From Geobacter sp. (GTDB taxonomy: Bacteria; Desulfobacterota; Desulfuromonadia; Geobacterales; Pseudopelobacteraceae): a stretch of 64,000 nt of DNA. Below the pieces are notes generated by a model. It was not told where the DNA came from, made no database searches, and saw only the letters and a list, made by a program, of their open reading frames with translations. Shown here in pieces: positions 25,448 to 33,807 of the stretch; within the stretch, counting starts at the first letter, position 1; each line of letters opens with the position of its first letter. Location: positions 558,001-622,000 of the forward strand of contig WKKS01000001.1 in the NCBI GenBank assembly GCA_009684515.1. The letters run 5' to 3'. The translations under genes were made by a program, and so were the position numbers.

Positions 25448-27765
25448 CACTCCGCAAGCGGCATCATATACAGGGCATCGTGCAGGGGGTGGGTTTCCGC
25501 CCCTTTGTATTTAGAATCGCCCGGCAGCTGGAACTGACAGGCTGGATCCGCAACACACCGGCCGGGGTTGAGATTGAGGTACAGGGGGATGAAAGCAGCT
25601 TATCCGCCTTCGACAGCACTCTCGAAAAAGACCTCCCCCCGCTGGCCGTAGTAACCTCCCACGAGACCGGGATTATTCCGTTAACTGACGACAGCGCATT
25701 TTCCATTTTAAGCAGCGGCGGAGGGGAAGCTTCGATCCAGATCGCCCCTGATTCCGCCGTCTGTACCGACTGCCTGCGGGAACTGTTCGACCCTGCTGAC
25801 CGGCGTTATCGCTACCCCTTTATCACCTGCACCAACTGCGGCCCGCGCTACAGCATCATCACCGGCATTCCCTATGATCGTCCCAAAACCACCATGGCCG
25901 GTTTTCCGCTCTGCCCCGATTGCCTGCGGGAGTACCAGGACCCGGCCAACCGGAGGTTCCATGCCCAGCCGCTAGCATGTCCGGCTTGCGGCCCTCAGGT
26001 GAGATTGATAAACAGTTCCGGGGATTTCCCCCTCCCCGCCCCTCCCCCTCCTGGAGAGGGAGAGAGCGCCATTCGCCAGGCCACAGAACTCCTCAAACAA
26101 GGCGCAATCCTGGCTATCAAGGGGATCGGCGGCTACCATCTGGCCGTGGATGCCTGCCACAAGGAAGCGGTGGAACGGCTGCGAACAGTCAAAAAGCGCG
26201 ACGAGAAGCCGTTTGCTGTCATGGCGGCCGATCTCGCGACCGCCCGCACTCTGGCGGAGCTTGATGATACCGAAGAGCGCCTGCTGACCTCACCCGAAAG
26301 CCCGATTGTGATCGTACGCAAATCAGCGGGCACACCGCTGGCGGAACTGATTGCCCCCGGCAACGGCTGGGTCGGACTGATGCTCCCCTATGCGCCGCTG
26401 CATCACCTGCTGCTGCGGGGCAACTTCCGGGCGCTGGTCATGACCAGCGGCAACATATCCGACGAACCGGTTGCTTTCGAGGACGACGACGCCCTGCGGC
26501 GGCTGTCGGGAATCGCCGACTACTTCCTGCTGCACGATCGCCCGATTCACATTCGCAGTGACGACTCGGTCATGCGGGTTTTTCAGGGAAAGCCGCTTTT
26601 CTACCGCCGCGCCCGTGGCTATGCACCACGCGCCGTAAAACTGCCGTTCCGCAGCCGTTCGATCCTGGCGGTCGGCGCCGAACTGAAGAGCGCCGTCTGT
26701 CTGCTTGACGGTGACCTGGCCTTTCTGAGCCAGCATATTGGCGACCTTCAAAATGACTCCACCTCCGATTCATTCCGTCATACGGTGGCTCATCTATCCG
26801 AACTACTGGAAATCAAACCTGGAGTCGCCGCCTGCGACCTCCATCCGGATTATCTCTCGACCCGCTTTGCCGAAGAGTGCGGCCTGCCGCTTGTGAAAGT
26901 GCAGCATCACCATGCCCACCTGGCCTCCTGCATGGCAGAAAACGGCCTGGATGGCAATCTGCTGGGGGTCATTCTGGATGGGACCGGTTATGGGGACGAC
27001 GGCACCATCTGGGGGGGTGAATTTCTGGTAGGCGGATATGATGGATATCAAAGAGCAGCCCACTTCCGCCAGTTCCGGCTTCCGGGGGGTGACGCGGCGG
27101 TTAGGGAACCGTGGCGGATGGCGCTATCATACCTGTCTGGCGCTATCGGAGCCGAAGCGTTCAATATGGATCACCCGCTGATCCGGCAACTTGGCGAACA
27201 GGAGCGAAAACTCTTTGCCAGCATGCTGGAACGTGGCATAAATTCACCGCTGACATCCAGTTGCGGCCGGCTTTTTGATGCGGTTGCGGCTCTGCTTGAT
27301 ATCAGAAGTAAAGTATCCTACGACGGTCAGGCTGCGATTGAACTGGAAGCCCTGGCAGAAACGGCCGAGTTCCAATCTCCACCGGCAACTTTTTGCGAGG
27401 GGGACAGATATGGCTACGAAATATTATCCGCTGAAGAAAAGCCTCTCCAACTGGACTTTTCGCCGATCTTTCCGGAAATTCTGACCGACATTAAAACGGG
27501 CATCAAAACATCACACATTGCCGGTCGTTTCCATGACACGGTTGCTTCCGGTGTAGTAGATGTCTGCCTGCAAATCTGCAGAACCACAGGATTGGACCGT
27601 GTTGTTCTGTCCGGCGGGGTTTTCCAGAATCGTATGTTGAGTGAAAAAGTATATACAGCGCTGGTCTCAAACGGTTATAAGGTTTTTACTCACCGGCTTG
27701 TGCCGCCCAATGATGGCGGCCTGGCCCTCGGTCAGGCCGCGATTGCGGCCCGGAAAGGATTATAA
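25420..27765 (+). CDS. hypF: Carbamoyltransferase HypF
   Basis: Uses carbamoyl phosphate and ATP to make the carbamoyl group that becomes the cyanide ligands of NiFe-hydrogenases. The GTG at 25420 is favoured because AGGAG (25407-25411) is 8 nt upstream; a GTG at 25411 is the alternative. The gene overlaps hypB by 28 nt. Domains: acylphosphatase (about 10-95, GIVQGVGFRPFVFR), two zinc fingers (CTDC, CTNC, CPDC, CPAC; about 110-195), a YrdC-like domain (about 220-395) and a Kae1-like carbamoyltransferase domain (VQHHHAHLASCM, VILDGTGYGDDG, LSGGVFQN). A Pro-rich insert at about residues 202-216 in the linker is odd (see repeat entry). Length 781 residues, slightly above usual. Confidence 0.95.
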   Translation: MAGKRYKTLTLRKRHHIQGIVQGVGFRPFVFRIARQLELTGWIRNTPAGVEIEVQGDESSLSAFDSTLEKDLPPLAVVTSHETGIIPLTDDSAFSILSSGGGEASIQIAPDSAVCTDCLRELFDPADRRYRYPFITCTNCGPRYSIITGIPYDRPKTTMAGFPLCPDCLREYQDPANRRFHAQPLACPACGPQVRLINSSGDFPLPAPPPPGEGESAIRQATELLKQGAILAIKGIGGYHLAVDACHKEAVERLRTVKKRDEKPFAVMAADLATARTLAELDDTEERLLTSPESPIVIVRKSAGTPLAELIAPGNGWVGLMLPYAPLHHLLLRGNFRALVMTSGNISDEPVAFEDDDALRRLSGIADYFLLHDRPIHIRSDDSVMRVFQGKPLFYRRARGYAPRAVKLPFRSRSILAVGAELKSAVCLLDGDLAFLSQHIGDLQNDSTSDSFRHTVAHLSELLEIKPGVAACDLHPDYLSTRFAEECGLPLVKVQHHHAHLASCMAENGLDGNLLGVILDGTGYGDDGTIWGGEFLVGGYDGYQRAAHFRQFRLPGGDAAVREPWRMALSYLSGAIGAEAFNMDHPLIRQLGEQERKLFASMLERGINSPLTSSCGRLFDAVAALLDIRSKVSYDGQAAIELEALAETAEFQSPPATFCEGDRYGYEILSAEEKPLQLDFSPIFPEILTDIKTGIKTSHIAGRFHDTVASGVVDVCLQICRTTGLDRVVLSGGVFQNRMLSEKVYTALVSNGYKVFTHRLVPPNDGGLALGQAAIAARKGL
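26025..26066. repeat. C-rich/G-rich repeat-like insert inside hypF
   Basis: This stretch is nearly pure pyrimidine (CCCCCTCCCCGCCCCTCC) and then turns to purine (TGGAGAGGGAGAGAG), pairing partly with itself as CTCC-t-GGAG plus flanks. It encodes a Pro-rich linker (LPAPPPPGEGE) between the zinc-finger and YrdC-like domains of HypF. The composition is unlike the rest of the gene and like intergenic palindromic repeats, so it may be a mobile palindrome inserted in frame. Confidence 0.5.
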
Positions 27766-27767
27766 AA

Positions 27768-27998
27768 ATGTGTCTTGGCGTTCCAATGAAAATAATCAGC
27801 AGGGAAGAGGATACCATCGTTGCAGAAGTGGACGGCGTCAAAAAAGAGGCCAGCGTCATGCTGCTGGGGGAAGATGTGGCCGTGGGGGATTATGTGATTG
27901 TGCATGCCGGTTTTGCCATCTCCAAACTGGATGAAGAGTACGCCGAGGAAACCTTGCGCCTGATGAAGGAAATATTCAAACCAGAGGATATGGCATGA
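27768..27998 (+). CDS. hypC: Hydrogenase maturation chaperone HypC
   Basis: A 76-residue HypC/HybG-family chaperone that works with HypD to build the Fe(CN)2CO unit and carries it to the hydrogenase large subunit. It starts with the required MCLGVPMKI (the N-terminal Cys after Met is essential in the family) and ends in the acidic helix DEEYAEETLRLMKEI. It begins 2 nt after the hypF stop and its stop overlaps the hypD start (ATGA), so HypC and HypD are made in a coupled way, matching their function as a complex. Confidence 0.96.
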   Translation: MCLGVPMKIISREEDTIVAEVDGVKKEASVMLLGEDVAVGDYVIVHAGFAISKLDEEYAEETLRLMKEIFKPEDMA

Positions 27999-29086
27999 AA
28001 TTTCAGGACGAATTCCGCGACAAGAGACTGGTGCAGAATATGGCCGCCAACATCCGCCGCATGTCCGAGCGCTTGAAGGCTCCGGTCAACTTCATGGAAG
28101 TCTGCGGCACGCACACCATGTCGATCTATCAATACGGCATCCGTTCGCTGCTCCCCGATAACGTCCGGCTGGTCTCAGGACCGGGCTGCCCGGTCTGCGT
28201 GACGCCGGTCGGCTATCTGGACAAAGCGCTGCTCTGCGCCGCCGATCCCCGTAATATCGTGGCCACCTTCGGCGACATGCTGCGGGTTCCCGGCAGTCGT
28301 TCATCACTGATGGAGGCACGCGCCAAAGGCGCCGATATCCGCATCGTCTATTCGGCGCTGGACGCGGTCGCATTGGCCAAAAACAATCCGGAGCGCAGGG
28401 TGATCTTCCTGGGAGTCGGTTTCGAGACCACCGCGCCGACCATCGCCGCCAGCATCCTGGAAGCGGCCCGTCAGAACCTGGACAACTACTGCGTGCTGGC
28501 CGCTCACAAAACAATGCCGGTACCGATGGAAATCCTGACCGCCGATCCCGACCTGAATCTGCGCGGTTACCTCTGCCCGGCCCATGTCAGCACAGTCATC
28601 GGCGGCAACGCCTATAAGCCGTTGTCGGAAAAATACCGGATTCCCTGCGTTGTGACCGGCTTTGAACCGGCCGATGTCATGCAGGGGATTGAAATGCTGC
28701 TGGCACAGGTGCTGGCAGGAGAAAGCCGCGTTGAAATCCAGTACAGCCGGGCCGTAAGCTGGGAGGGCAACCCCAAGGCGCAACGAATCCTGGAGCTGGT
28801 TTTCGAACCTTGCGATGCCGTCTGGCGCGGCCTGGGGACTCTTCCTGGAAGCGGATTGGCCATCCGCAGCGAACTGGCCGCCTTTGACGCCGAAAAGGTA
28901 CTGAGTATTGCAGTTGCAGATGAGCAGGAGAATCCGGCCTGCCGCTGCGGCGAAGTACTGAAAGGCAAACTGGCCCCCTTTGATTGCCCGCTTTTTGACA
29001 CTGTCTGCACACCGGAAGCCCCGGTCGGCGCCTGCATGGTATCCAGCGAAGGAACCTGCGCCGCCGCCTACAAATACGGGAGATAA
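27995..29086 (+). CDS. hypD: Hydrogenase maturation protein HypD
   Basis: Iron-sulfur scaffold on which the Fe(CN)2CO group is assembled with HypC. The 363 residues show the family signatures: FMEVCGTHTMSIYQYGIRSLLP near residue 35 is partly visible as EVCGTHT, followed by SGPGCPVCVTP, GFETTAPT, LCPAHVSTVIG and the C-terminal cysteine-rich segment (ACRCGEVL, CPLFDTVCTPE, GACMVSSEGTCAA). Next in line one would expect hypE, which converts the carbamoyl group into cyanide; instead a globin sensor gene follows 4 nt later. Confidence 0.96.
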   Translation: MKFQDEFRDKRLVQNMAANIRRMSERLKAPVNFMEVCGTHTMSIYQYGIRSLLPDNVRLVSGPGCPVCVTPVGYLDKALLCAADPRNIVATFGDMLRVPGSRSSLMEARAKGADIRIVYSALDAVALAKNNPERRVIFLGVGFETTAPTIAASILEAARQNLDNYCVLAAHKTMPVPMEILTADPDLNLRGYLCPAHVSTVIGGNAYKPLSEKYRIPCVVTGFEPADVMQGIEMLLAQVLAGESRVEIQYSRAVSWEGNPKAQRILELVFEPCDAVWRGLGTLPGSGLAIRSELAAFDAEKVLSIAVADEQENPACRCGEVLKGKLAPFDCPLFDTVCTPEAPVGACMVSSEGTCAAAYKYGR

Positions 29087-29090
29087 CAAA

Positions 29091-29990
29091 ATGATCAACA
29101 TGCAGGAGTTGCGCGAACATTACCGCTTCACGGACGACGATGCCGATCTGCTCAAGTCGTTGCAGCCGCTGGCCATTGAGAATCGGGAAAATTTTTCACA
29201 AATGTTCTACGACTATCTCTACGGACTGCCGGCGATCGCAGCAATACTCAATCGCAGCAACCGGGAACGTCTGCGTGATATGCACGAAAAATGGTTCATT
29301 TCACTGTTCAACGGTATCTATGACAACCATTACCTGAATCACCTGTCCCGCATCGGGCACGCCCATGTCAAAGTCGGACTCGATGTCCACTTTGTAAATG
29401 CCGCCATGAACCAGATCCGGCATTTCCTTCTGAATCTGATTGACAGCAACTACTCCGACCGCGAACACCGTCGCGTACTGCGCGAGGCGGTCGAAAAAGC
29501 CCTCGATATGAACCTGGACGTGATGAGCACATCCTACCGCGAAGAGGAATTGAAAAAGGTCTTCCTGTCGCGCGCGGTAGACTCCTTCCTGATCAAGTCT
29601 ACCGAGCGTTTCACCCATGGCCTGAACCTGGTGCTGGTACTTGCTCTGGCGGTTGTATCGATAGCTATCGTAGCCATGTTCGGCTGGGATATCGTGCATG
29701 TTTTCAGAGGAGACGTTGAAAAAGGCGTCTTCACCGCCCTCGGCTCGCTGCTGATCCTCTGGATGATGATCGAACTGTTGGACAATGAAATCAAGAACCT
29801 GAAAGGGGGCCGGTTCAGCATCATTGTGTTCATCGGCGTCGTGATTGTGGCCATCATCCGCGAGATACTGATTTCGACACTGCGGCATGACGACCTGACC
29901 AAACAGGCTTTTCTGGCGGCAACACTGCTGATCCTCGGCATTGTCTACTATCTGGTTTCGCTGGTCCAGCGAGACCAGTCAAAATTATGA
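29091..29990 (+). CDS. Globin-coupled membrane sensor, GsGCS-like
   Basis: Start at 29091 follows GGGAGA by 7 nt, 4 nt after hypD, giving 299 residues. Residues 1 to about 160 are a protoglobin-type heme domain: proximal His92 lies in IGHAHVKVGL and a second histidine, His65, sits in the E-helix position (DMHEKWF). The 27-residue spacing matches the bis-histidyl ligation reported for the globin domain of Geobacter sulfurreducens GsGCS (His66/His93). The rest carries four membrane helices (about 180-200, 222-240, 246-265, 275-293) resembling the PsiE-type transmembrane domain. The protein likely senses O2, NO or redox state at the inner membrane; its output is unknown. Its position in the hyp operon suggests a link to oxygen-sensitive hydrogenase maturation (inference). 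Confidence 0.88.
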   Translation: MINMQELREHYRFTDDDADLLKSLQPLAIENRENFSQMFYDYLYGLPAIAAILNRSNRERLRDMHEKWFISLFNGIYDNHYLNHLSRIGHAHVKVGLDVHFVNAAMNQIRHFLLNLIDSNYSDREHRRVLREAVEKALDMNLDVMSTSYREEELKKVFLSRAVDSFLIKSTERFTHGLNLVLVLALAVVSIAIVAMFGWDIVHVFRGDVEKGVFTALGSLLILWMMIELLDNEIKNLKGGRFSIIVFIGVVIVAIIREILISTLRHDDLTKQAFLAATLLILGIVYYLVSLVQRDQSKL

Positions 29991-30014
29991 GCAGTATGAT
30001 TCAAAGGTCATAAA

Positions 30015-30605
30015 TTGCTGCCGGGAACGCACATACTGGCCGGCTTCGAGCTGGGTTTTCGCTTTCGCCATCAGCTCGCCACCCTTCTGCGGGAAACACC
30101 GGACAATAACTGCATCGGCACAATTAATCCGGAAACGTTGAAGACCGGCGGGATCAAAGCGCTGGCGCTGGATTTTGACGGTGTGCTGGCCCACCACGGC
30201 GCTCCCTTTCCGATTCCGGAGGCGATCGAATGGCTGAAACGGTGTGAAGCGGTTTTCGGGGGCGAGATGATTTTCATACTCTCCAATAAGCCGACTGAGG
30301 GCCGTCGGCAGTGGTTTGCCGAACATTTTCCAAAATTCCGCTTCATCTCCGGCGTCCGTAAAAAACCATACCCGGACGGCCTCAACAAAACAGGGGAACT
30401 CGCCGGAGTTCCCCTGCCCAATATCCTGATGGTCGACGACCGCCTGCTGACCGGCTGTCTGGCAGCGTTGGCGGCCGGTGCCCGCCCCTGCTACATCCGC
30501 CGCCCCTACTCTTCTTTTAACCACCGTCCGTTTGCAGAGCTGTTTTTCATGGCGCTGCGCTGGAGCGAGCGACTTCTTCTCACTTCTCGATTACACAATC
30601 AATAA
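30015..30605 (+). CDS. HAD-superfamily phosphatase, YqeG-like
   Basis: A 196-residue soluble protein. HAD motif I is LDFDGVLAHHG (nucleophile Asp and acid/base Asp), motif II is in FILSNKPTEG, a Lys lies in RKKPYPDG, and motif IV is LMVDDRLLTGCLAA. This is the HAD subfamily IIIA pattern seen in YqeG and phosphatidylglycerophosphate phosphatases. Translation appears to start at a TTG, 30015, 7 nt after AAAGG. It follows the globin sensor by 24 nt and may be the last gene of the hyp operon. Its 3' end overlaps the convergent OmpA-domain gene by 26 bp. The substrate is not evident. Confidence 0.75.
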   Translation: MLPGTHILAGFELGFRFRHQLATLLRETPDNNCIGTINPETLKTGGIKALALDFDGVLAHHGAPFPIPEAIEWLKRCEAVFGGEMIFILSNKPTEGRRQWFAEHFPKFRFISGVRKKPYPDGLNKTGELAGVPLPNILMVDDRLLTGCLAALAAGARPCYIRRPYSSFNHRPFAELFFMALRWSERLLLTSRLHNQ

Positions 30606-31920
30606 TGGCATTTATTCTCCGGTTCTTCTGCCTTCCTTCCGGCGTGTCGTTGTAGGCGATGCGCCTGGTGGAACCGTACCCCTTGGCGGTAAGGCGGGAA
30701 TGATCGATTCCGAATTTTTCCTCCAGATAGCTCACAACTTTTTCGGCACGCTGCTGGGAAAGCTTCAGGTTGTAATCATTGCCGCCAACATTGTCGGTGT
30801 GCCCTTCGATGACGGCGGTGGTCGTCGGATACTTCTTCATATATTCGCCGACCTTGTCAACTTCGCCGTAAAAACGTGGATCTACCTCGGCGCTGTTGGT
30901 TGCGTATTCAACCTTCAGAGTCATGCAAAGCCTCTCCGGAGGTGAAGTTACCTCCCTGGCATCCAGTGCACAGTCGATGATGGCATCAATGCGCCTGTTT
31001 TTCTGCCTGACGCCGCTTGATTTACCGGCCATAGCCGCCTTGCCATACCCCTTGGCTGTCAGGCGGGAACGTTCTATACCGAACTCTTCCACCAGAGATT
31101 TGACAACACCATCGGCCCGACGTTGTGAAAGCCTCATGTTGTGTTCATCACTCCCGACTTCGTCCGTATAACCTTCGATGACGGCAGTGGTCGTCGGATA
31201 TTTTTTCATGAAATCGGCCACCCTGGCCACCTCATCGTGATACTGGGGGCGGATTCCGGCTTTGTCGATGTCGTACTCGATGTTCAGGGAAAGGCAGTAT
31301 TTCATTTTATCTGGCATCGGTTCAGCTGCAGCGATCGGCTCCAGTGGTTCAACCTGCACTGCCACCGGTTCCAGAGCAGGCTTCATCCCGCCAAATTGAT
31401 AGGTTAATCCGGCGGTGTACTCGTAGTTGAATAATGTGTCTTTGCGACGGAAGATAAGATGGCGGAAATCACCACGCAGTGCCAGATTGTCGGTCAGGAA
31501 GTACTTGATTCCCGGCCCGTAATCAAAGGCGCCCTTCGTATAACTTTTCTGGTTGTCCATGTCGTACGACAAGCCACTGTAACCGGCCGCCAGATAGGGC
31601 ACCAGTCTGTTTTCCGGCAACAGATGCAGCAACAGGTCGCCTCCATAGCGGTATAAGTTGGCGTCGCCAAGACCAGCCCTGGTACTCTCTGTCGAGACAA
31701 AGTCAAACAAGGCTTCGGCACCGAAATACTTGGTGAAGTTGTAGCCGCCGCGAACGCCTATGACAGGACTCGTTTCCAAATGTTGCAATCCGTCAAAGCT
31801 GTAGCCGCCAACTACCCCGGAGAGGGTGAAGGAATCGGGCCGAATACCGCTGGCTGTTGCCGTTGAAACAAGAACGAAGAAAAACAGATGAGCAACCAGG
31901 TAAAGAGAGATTTTTTTCAT
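30580..31920 (-). CDS. Outer-membrane beta-barrel protein with two tandem OmpA domains
   Basis: The ATG at 31920 is chosen because AAGGAGG stands 8 nt upstream; it opens a signal peptide (MKKISLYLVAHLFFFVLVST...ATA). The 446 residues comprise an N-terminal OmpA-like small barrel (about 25-175), a Pro/Glu-rich hinge, and two peptidoglycan-binding OmpA domains (about 205-305 and 325-446). Each domain contains the same KKYPTTTAVIEG segment followed by (Y/H)TD and later LTAKGYG and KNRRI(D/N)AIIDC. The near-identical segments suggest a recent internal duplication. It would tie the outer membrane to the cell wall. The convergent overlap with the HAD gene leaves no room for a separate terminator. 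Confidence 0.9.
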   Translation of the reverse strand: MKKISLYLVAHLFFFVLVSTATASGIRPDSFTLSGVVGGYSFDGLQHLETSPVIGVRGGYNFTKYFGAEALFDFVSTESTRAGLGDANLYRYGGDLLLHLLPENRLVPYLAAGYSGLSYDMDNQKSYTKGAFDYGPGIKYFLTDNLALRGDFRHLIFRRKDTLFNYEYTAGLTYQFGGMKPALEPVAVQVEPLEPIAAAEPMPDKMKYCLSLNIEYDIDKAGIRPQYHDEVARVADFMKKYPTTTAVIEGYTDEVGSDEHNMRLSQRRADGVVKSLVEEFGIERSRLTAKGYGKAAMAGKSSGVRQKNRRIDAIIDCALDAREVTSPPERLCMTLKVEYATNSAEVDPRFYGEVDKVGEYMKKYPTTTAVIEGHTDNVGGNDYNLKLSQQRAEKVVSYLEEKFGIDHSRLTAKGYGSTRRIAYNDTPEGRQKNRRINAIIDCVIEK

Positions 31921-32429
31921 GTGGCGCCTCCTTTGAGAAAAAGGTTCCCAAGCGCTGAAATATGCCCCGGGACTGTTTTGGGTGGAGCTCCTTGCGAGCA
32001 TCATTTGTTCCCAACTTCCAACAGGAATGCATCGTGAGATGTGTATTTTGAGCTGGTCTGCTCCAGCCGATAGCTACACAAATTGTAATTGTAAATTGCC
32101 AATATCGGTTGTCAAGCCATCATGAACAGTTTTTATTCAAACCGTGATGTTAAATACGGAGGAAAACGGCAGTACATCTGATAATCAGCAGATATCAACG
32201 GACTTCTGGTAATGTCTGCAGATGAATTATGAAAACACAAATTGATCCGGATAATCAGCCCCTCTCGGCCCACCTGGCGTCTCGTTCCGATCAGCGTAGC
32301 AATGTGGTAGCCACAGACATGTACAGAGGTTGTTTTCTTTGCTATGCTTCAAAGACGCTTGCTGCAATCGGCACCATCTCGGCAGATAGCGGGTAACCTG
32401 AAACACGCAGATTAAATCGGAGGAAGATC
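31921..32429. other. Intergenic region, no convincing gene
   Basis: 509 nt between the divergent OmpA-domain and DAC-like genes. AAGGAGG of the OmpA-domain gene and GGAGGAAG of the DAC-like gene sit at its two ends. AT-rich stretches around 32080-32160 (AATTGTAATTGTAAATTG) probably hold promoters. A 55-codon open frame at 32229-32396 lacks a ribosome-binding site and is not called. No repeat or RNA structure is obvious. Confidence 0.5.
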
Positions 32430-33704
32430 ATGCCTAGCGCAGTGTTCGACGCCATCAAGGGCAATATCAGTGCTTTTTTGGGCGGCGCCTCAGTGGATCT
32501 GCTCCCCGGCGACACTGAACTTTCCGTTGATGAGAATAATATCCGCGAGCTGGTTTCCATCGAAGACCGTCCGTACTGTTTCCTGGCCCGCCGGGAGGCG
32601 CTCTCCTTTACACGCAGCGAAACGGCCTTTTGCAGGGAGTTGCTGACCGCCTTCTCGGGTCTCTACAGCGGTTTCCAGCAGGAAGGGTACTCGGCCCAGT
32701 TTAGAACCGCGCTCTTGGCCTCGATCATGGACATCAGCGTCGCCCGTTCGCTACGGGGCGATCATCGCAAGGGATTCTGGCCGATTCAGCAACTAATCCA
32801 GTTATTGAAAAACCTGTCATACCAGCGTTATGAGGGGAAACCGGCCACGACCGGCTTCATAGTGCACCGAACCACGCCGACCCTGCTGCGCAAGCTGGTA
32901 CGCGAGCGGCAGCATTCACTGATTCCGCTGCAACCACATGAGGATATATCGCCCGACTTTTTCTGCAATCCACTCCCCTACCGGATCGTCGATGGCACAA
33001 ATCTCTTTTTTGTGGCCAATATTCAAATGCAGGTGACCGGCGTTCTGCGCACTTCGCTGACCGTTACACAAACTGACATAGAGAGATTGACTCAACGGGA
33101 AATTTTTTCTGTGGTCCGGCGCGCCGGACGGGGAGCGTTTGCCGTAACGGTTAATGATGCCTCCGAAATTGAGGTGCTGGTCAGCCCGGCCAAACTGCTG
33201 GTGCGGCGCAAAGGGACCTGGGCCATCTTTGACCCGGATATTTTCCGTTCGTTTCTGGCGGGAAGCCTTGATGCAGAAGCTATCGACGAGCTGATCTGGA
33301 CGGTTTACGCCCTTTCCAAGGAGCGGCACGGCACGGTAATCCTGATCTACAACCATGGAGCGCGCAAACTGGCGCAATTGAAGAAAGGTTCGGTGGGTGG
33401 TGACGATCCGATCGGACGGCTCCTGATAGGCCGGGTCAGAAAACGGAACATCGGCGATCTGAAGAAAGCCGGAATTCTGCTGCGTATCCTCTCGTCCGAC
33501 GGCATGACTGTCTTCAACAAGAGCGGCCGTCTGATGGACACCGGGTTCATCTTCGACACATCCCATGCCAGGGAGGTTGTCACCGGTGGCGGAAGGACAA
33601 CTGCTGCCAGTGCGGCGTCATTCTTCGGCAAAGTCATCAAGGTTTCCCAGGATGGGCCAATTGAGTTTTATCACGACGGGCGGCTGGTTTATCGTTTCGG
33701 GTAG
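32430..33704 (+). CDS. Divergent diadenylate-cyclase-like (DAC-fold) protein
   Basis: A 424-residue soluble protein, started by an ATG with GGAGGAAG upstream. The last ~130 residues follow the layout of DisA-type diadenylate cyclase domains: HGTVILIYN, then LSSDGMTVFNKSGRLMDTG, then TGGGRTTAASAASFFG, ending in QDGPIEFYHDGRLVYRF. In true cyclases the two signatures are DGA and RHR; here they read DGM (residues 357-359) and GRT (around 388-390). The conserved Gly/Ala framework is kept but the catalytic triplet is lost, as in the predicted DAC-derived sensor domains (DACNV group and relatives). The first ~270 residues are unfamiliar. It could bind nucleotides without making c-di-AMP. It stands alone, with a hairpin after it. 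Confidence 0.65.
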   Translation: MPSAVFDAIKGNISAFLGGASVDLLPGDTELSVDENNIRELVSIEDRPYCFLARREALSFTRSETAFCRELLTAFSGLYSGFQQEGYSAQFRTALLASIMDISVARSLRGDHRKGFWPIQQLIQLLKNLSYQRYEGKPATTGFIVHRTTPTLLRKLVRERQHSLIPLQPHEDISPDFFCNPLPYRIVDGTNLFFVANIQMQVTGVLRTSLTVTQTDIERLTQREIFSVVRRAGRGAFAVTVNDASEIEVLVSPAKLLVRRKGTWAIFDPDIFRSFLAGSLDAEAIDELIWTVYALSKERHGTVILIYNHGARKLAQLKKGSVGGDDPIGRLLIGRVRKRNIGDLKKAGILLRILSSDGMTVFNKSGRLMDTGFIFDTSHAREVVTGGGRTTAASAASFFGKVIKVSQDGPIEFYHDGRLVYRFG

Positions 33705-33749
33705 GGGTAAAGGCGGGTATTCCGGAGCAAAAACTGCAGCGCGGAGAGC

Positions 33750-33786
33750 GTGTAACGGGTCGGCTGAAATAGCCGACCCGTTACAC
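33750..33786. terminator. Bidirectional hairpin between convergent genes
   Basis: GTGTAACGGGTCGGCT (33750-33765) pairs perfectly with AGCCGACCCGTTACAC (33771-33786): 16 bp around a 5-nt loop. It lies between the convergent DAC-like and slyD genes and can act for both. No T run follows, so termination strength is uncertain. Confidence 0.75.
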
Positions 33787-33807
33787 AACATCAGGTCAGA
33801 TCAAACA

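Noticed and set aside
32229..32396. 55-codon open frame between the OmpA-domain and DAC-like genes
   Set aside because: No ribosome-binding site and no recognisable composition of a protein; it lies in a promoter region between divergent genes.
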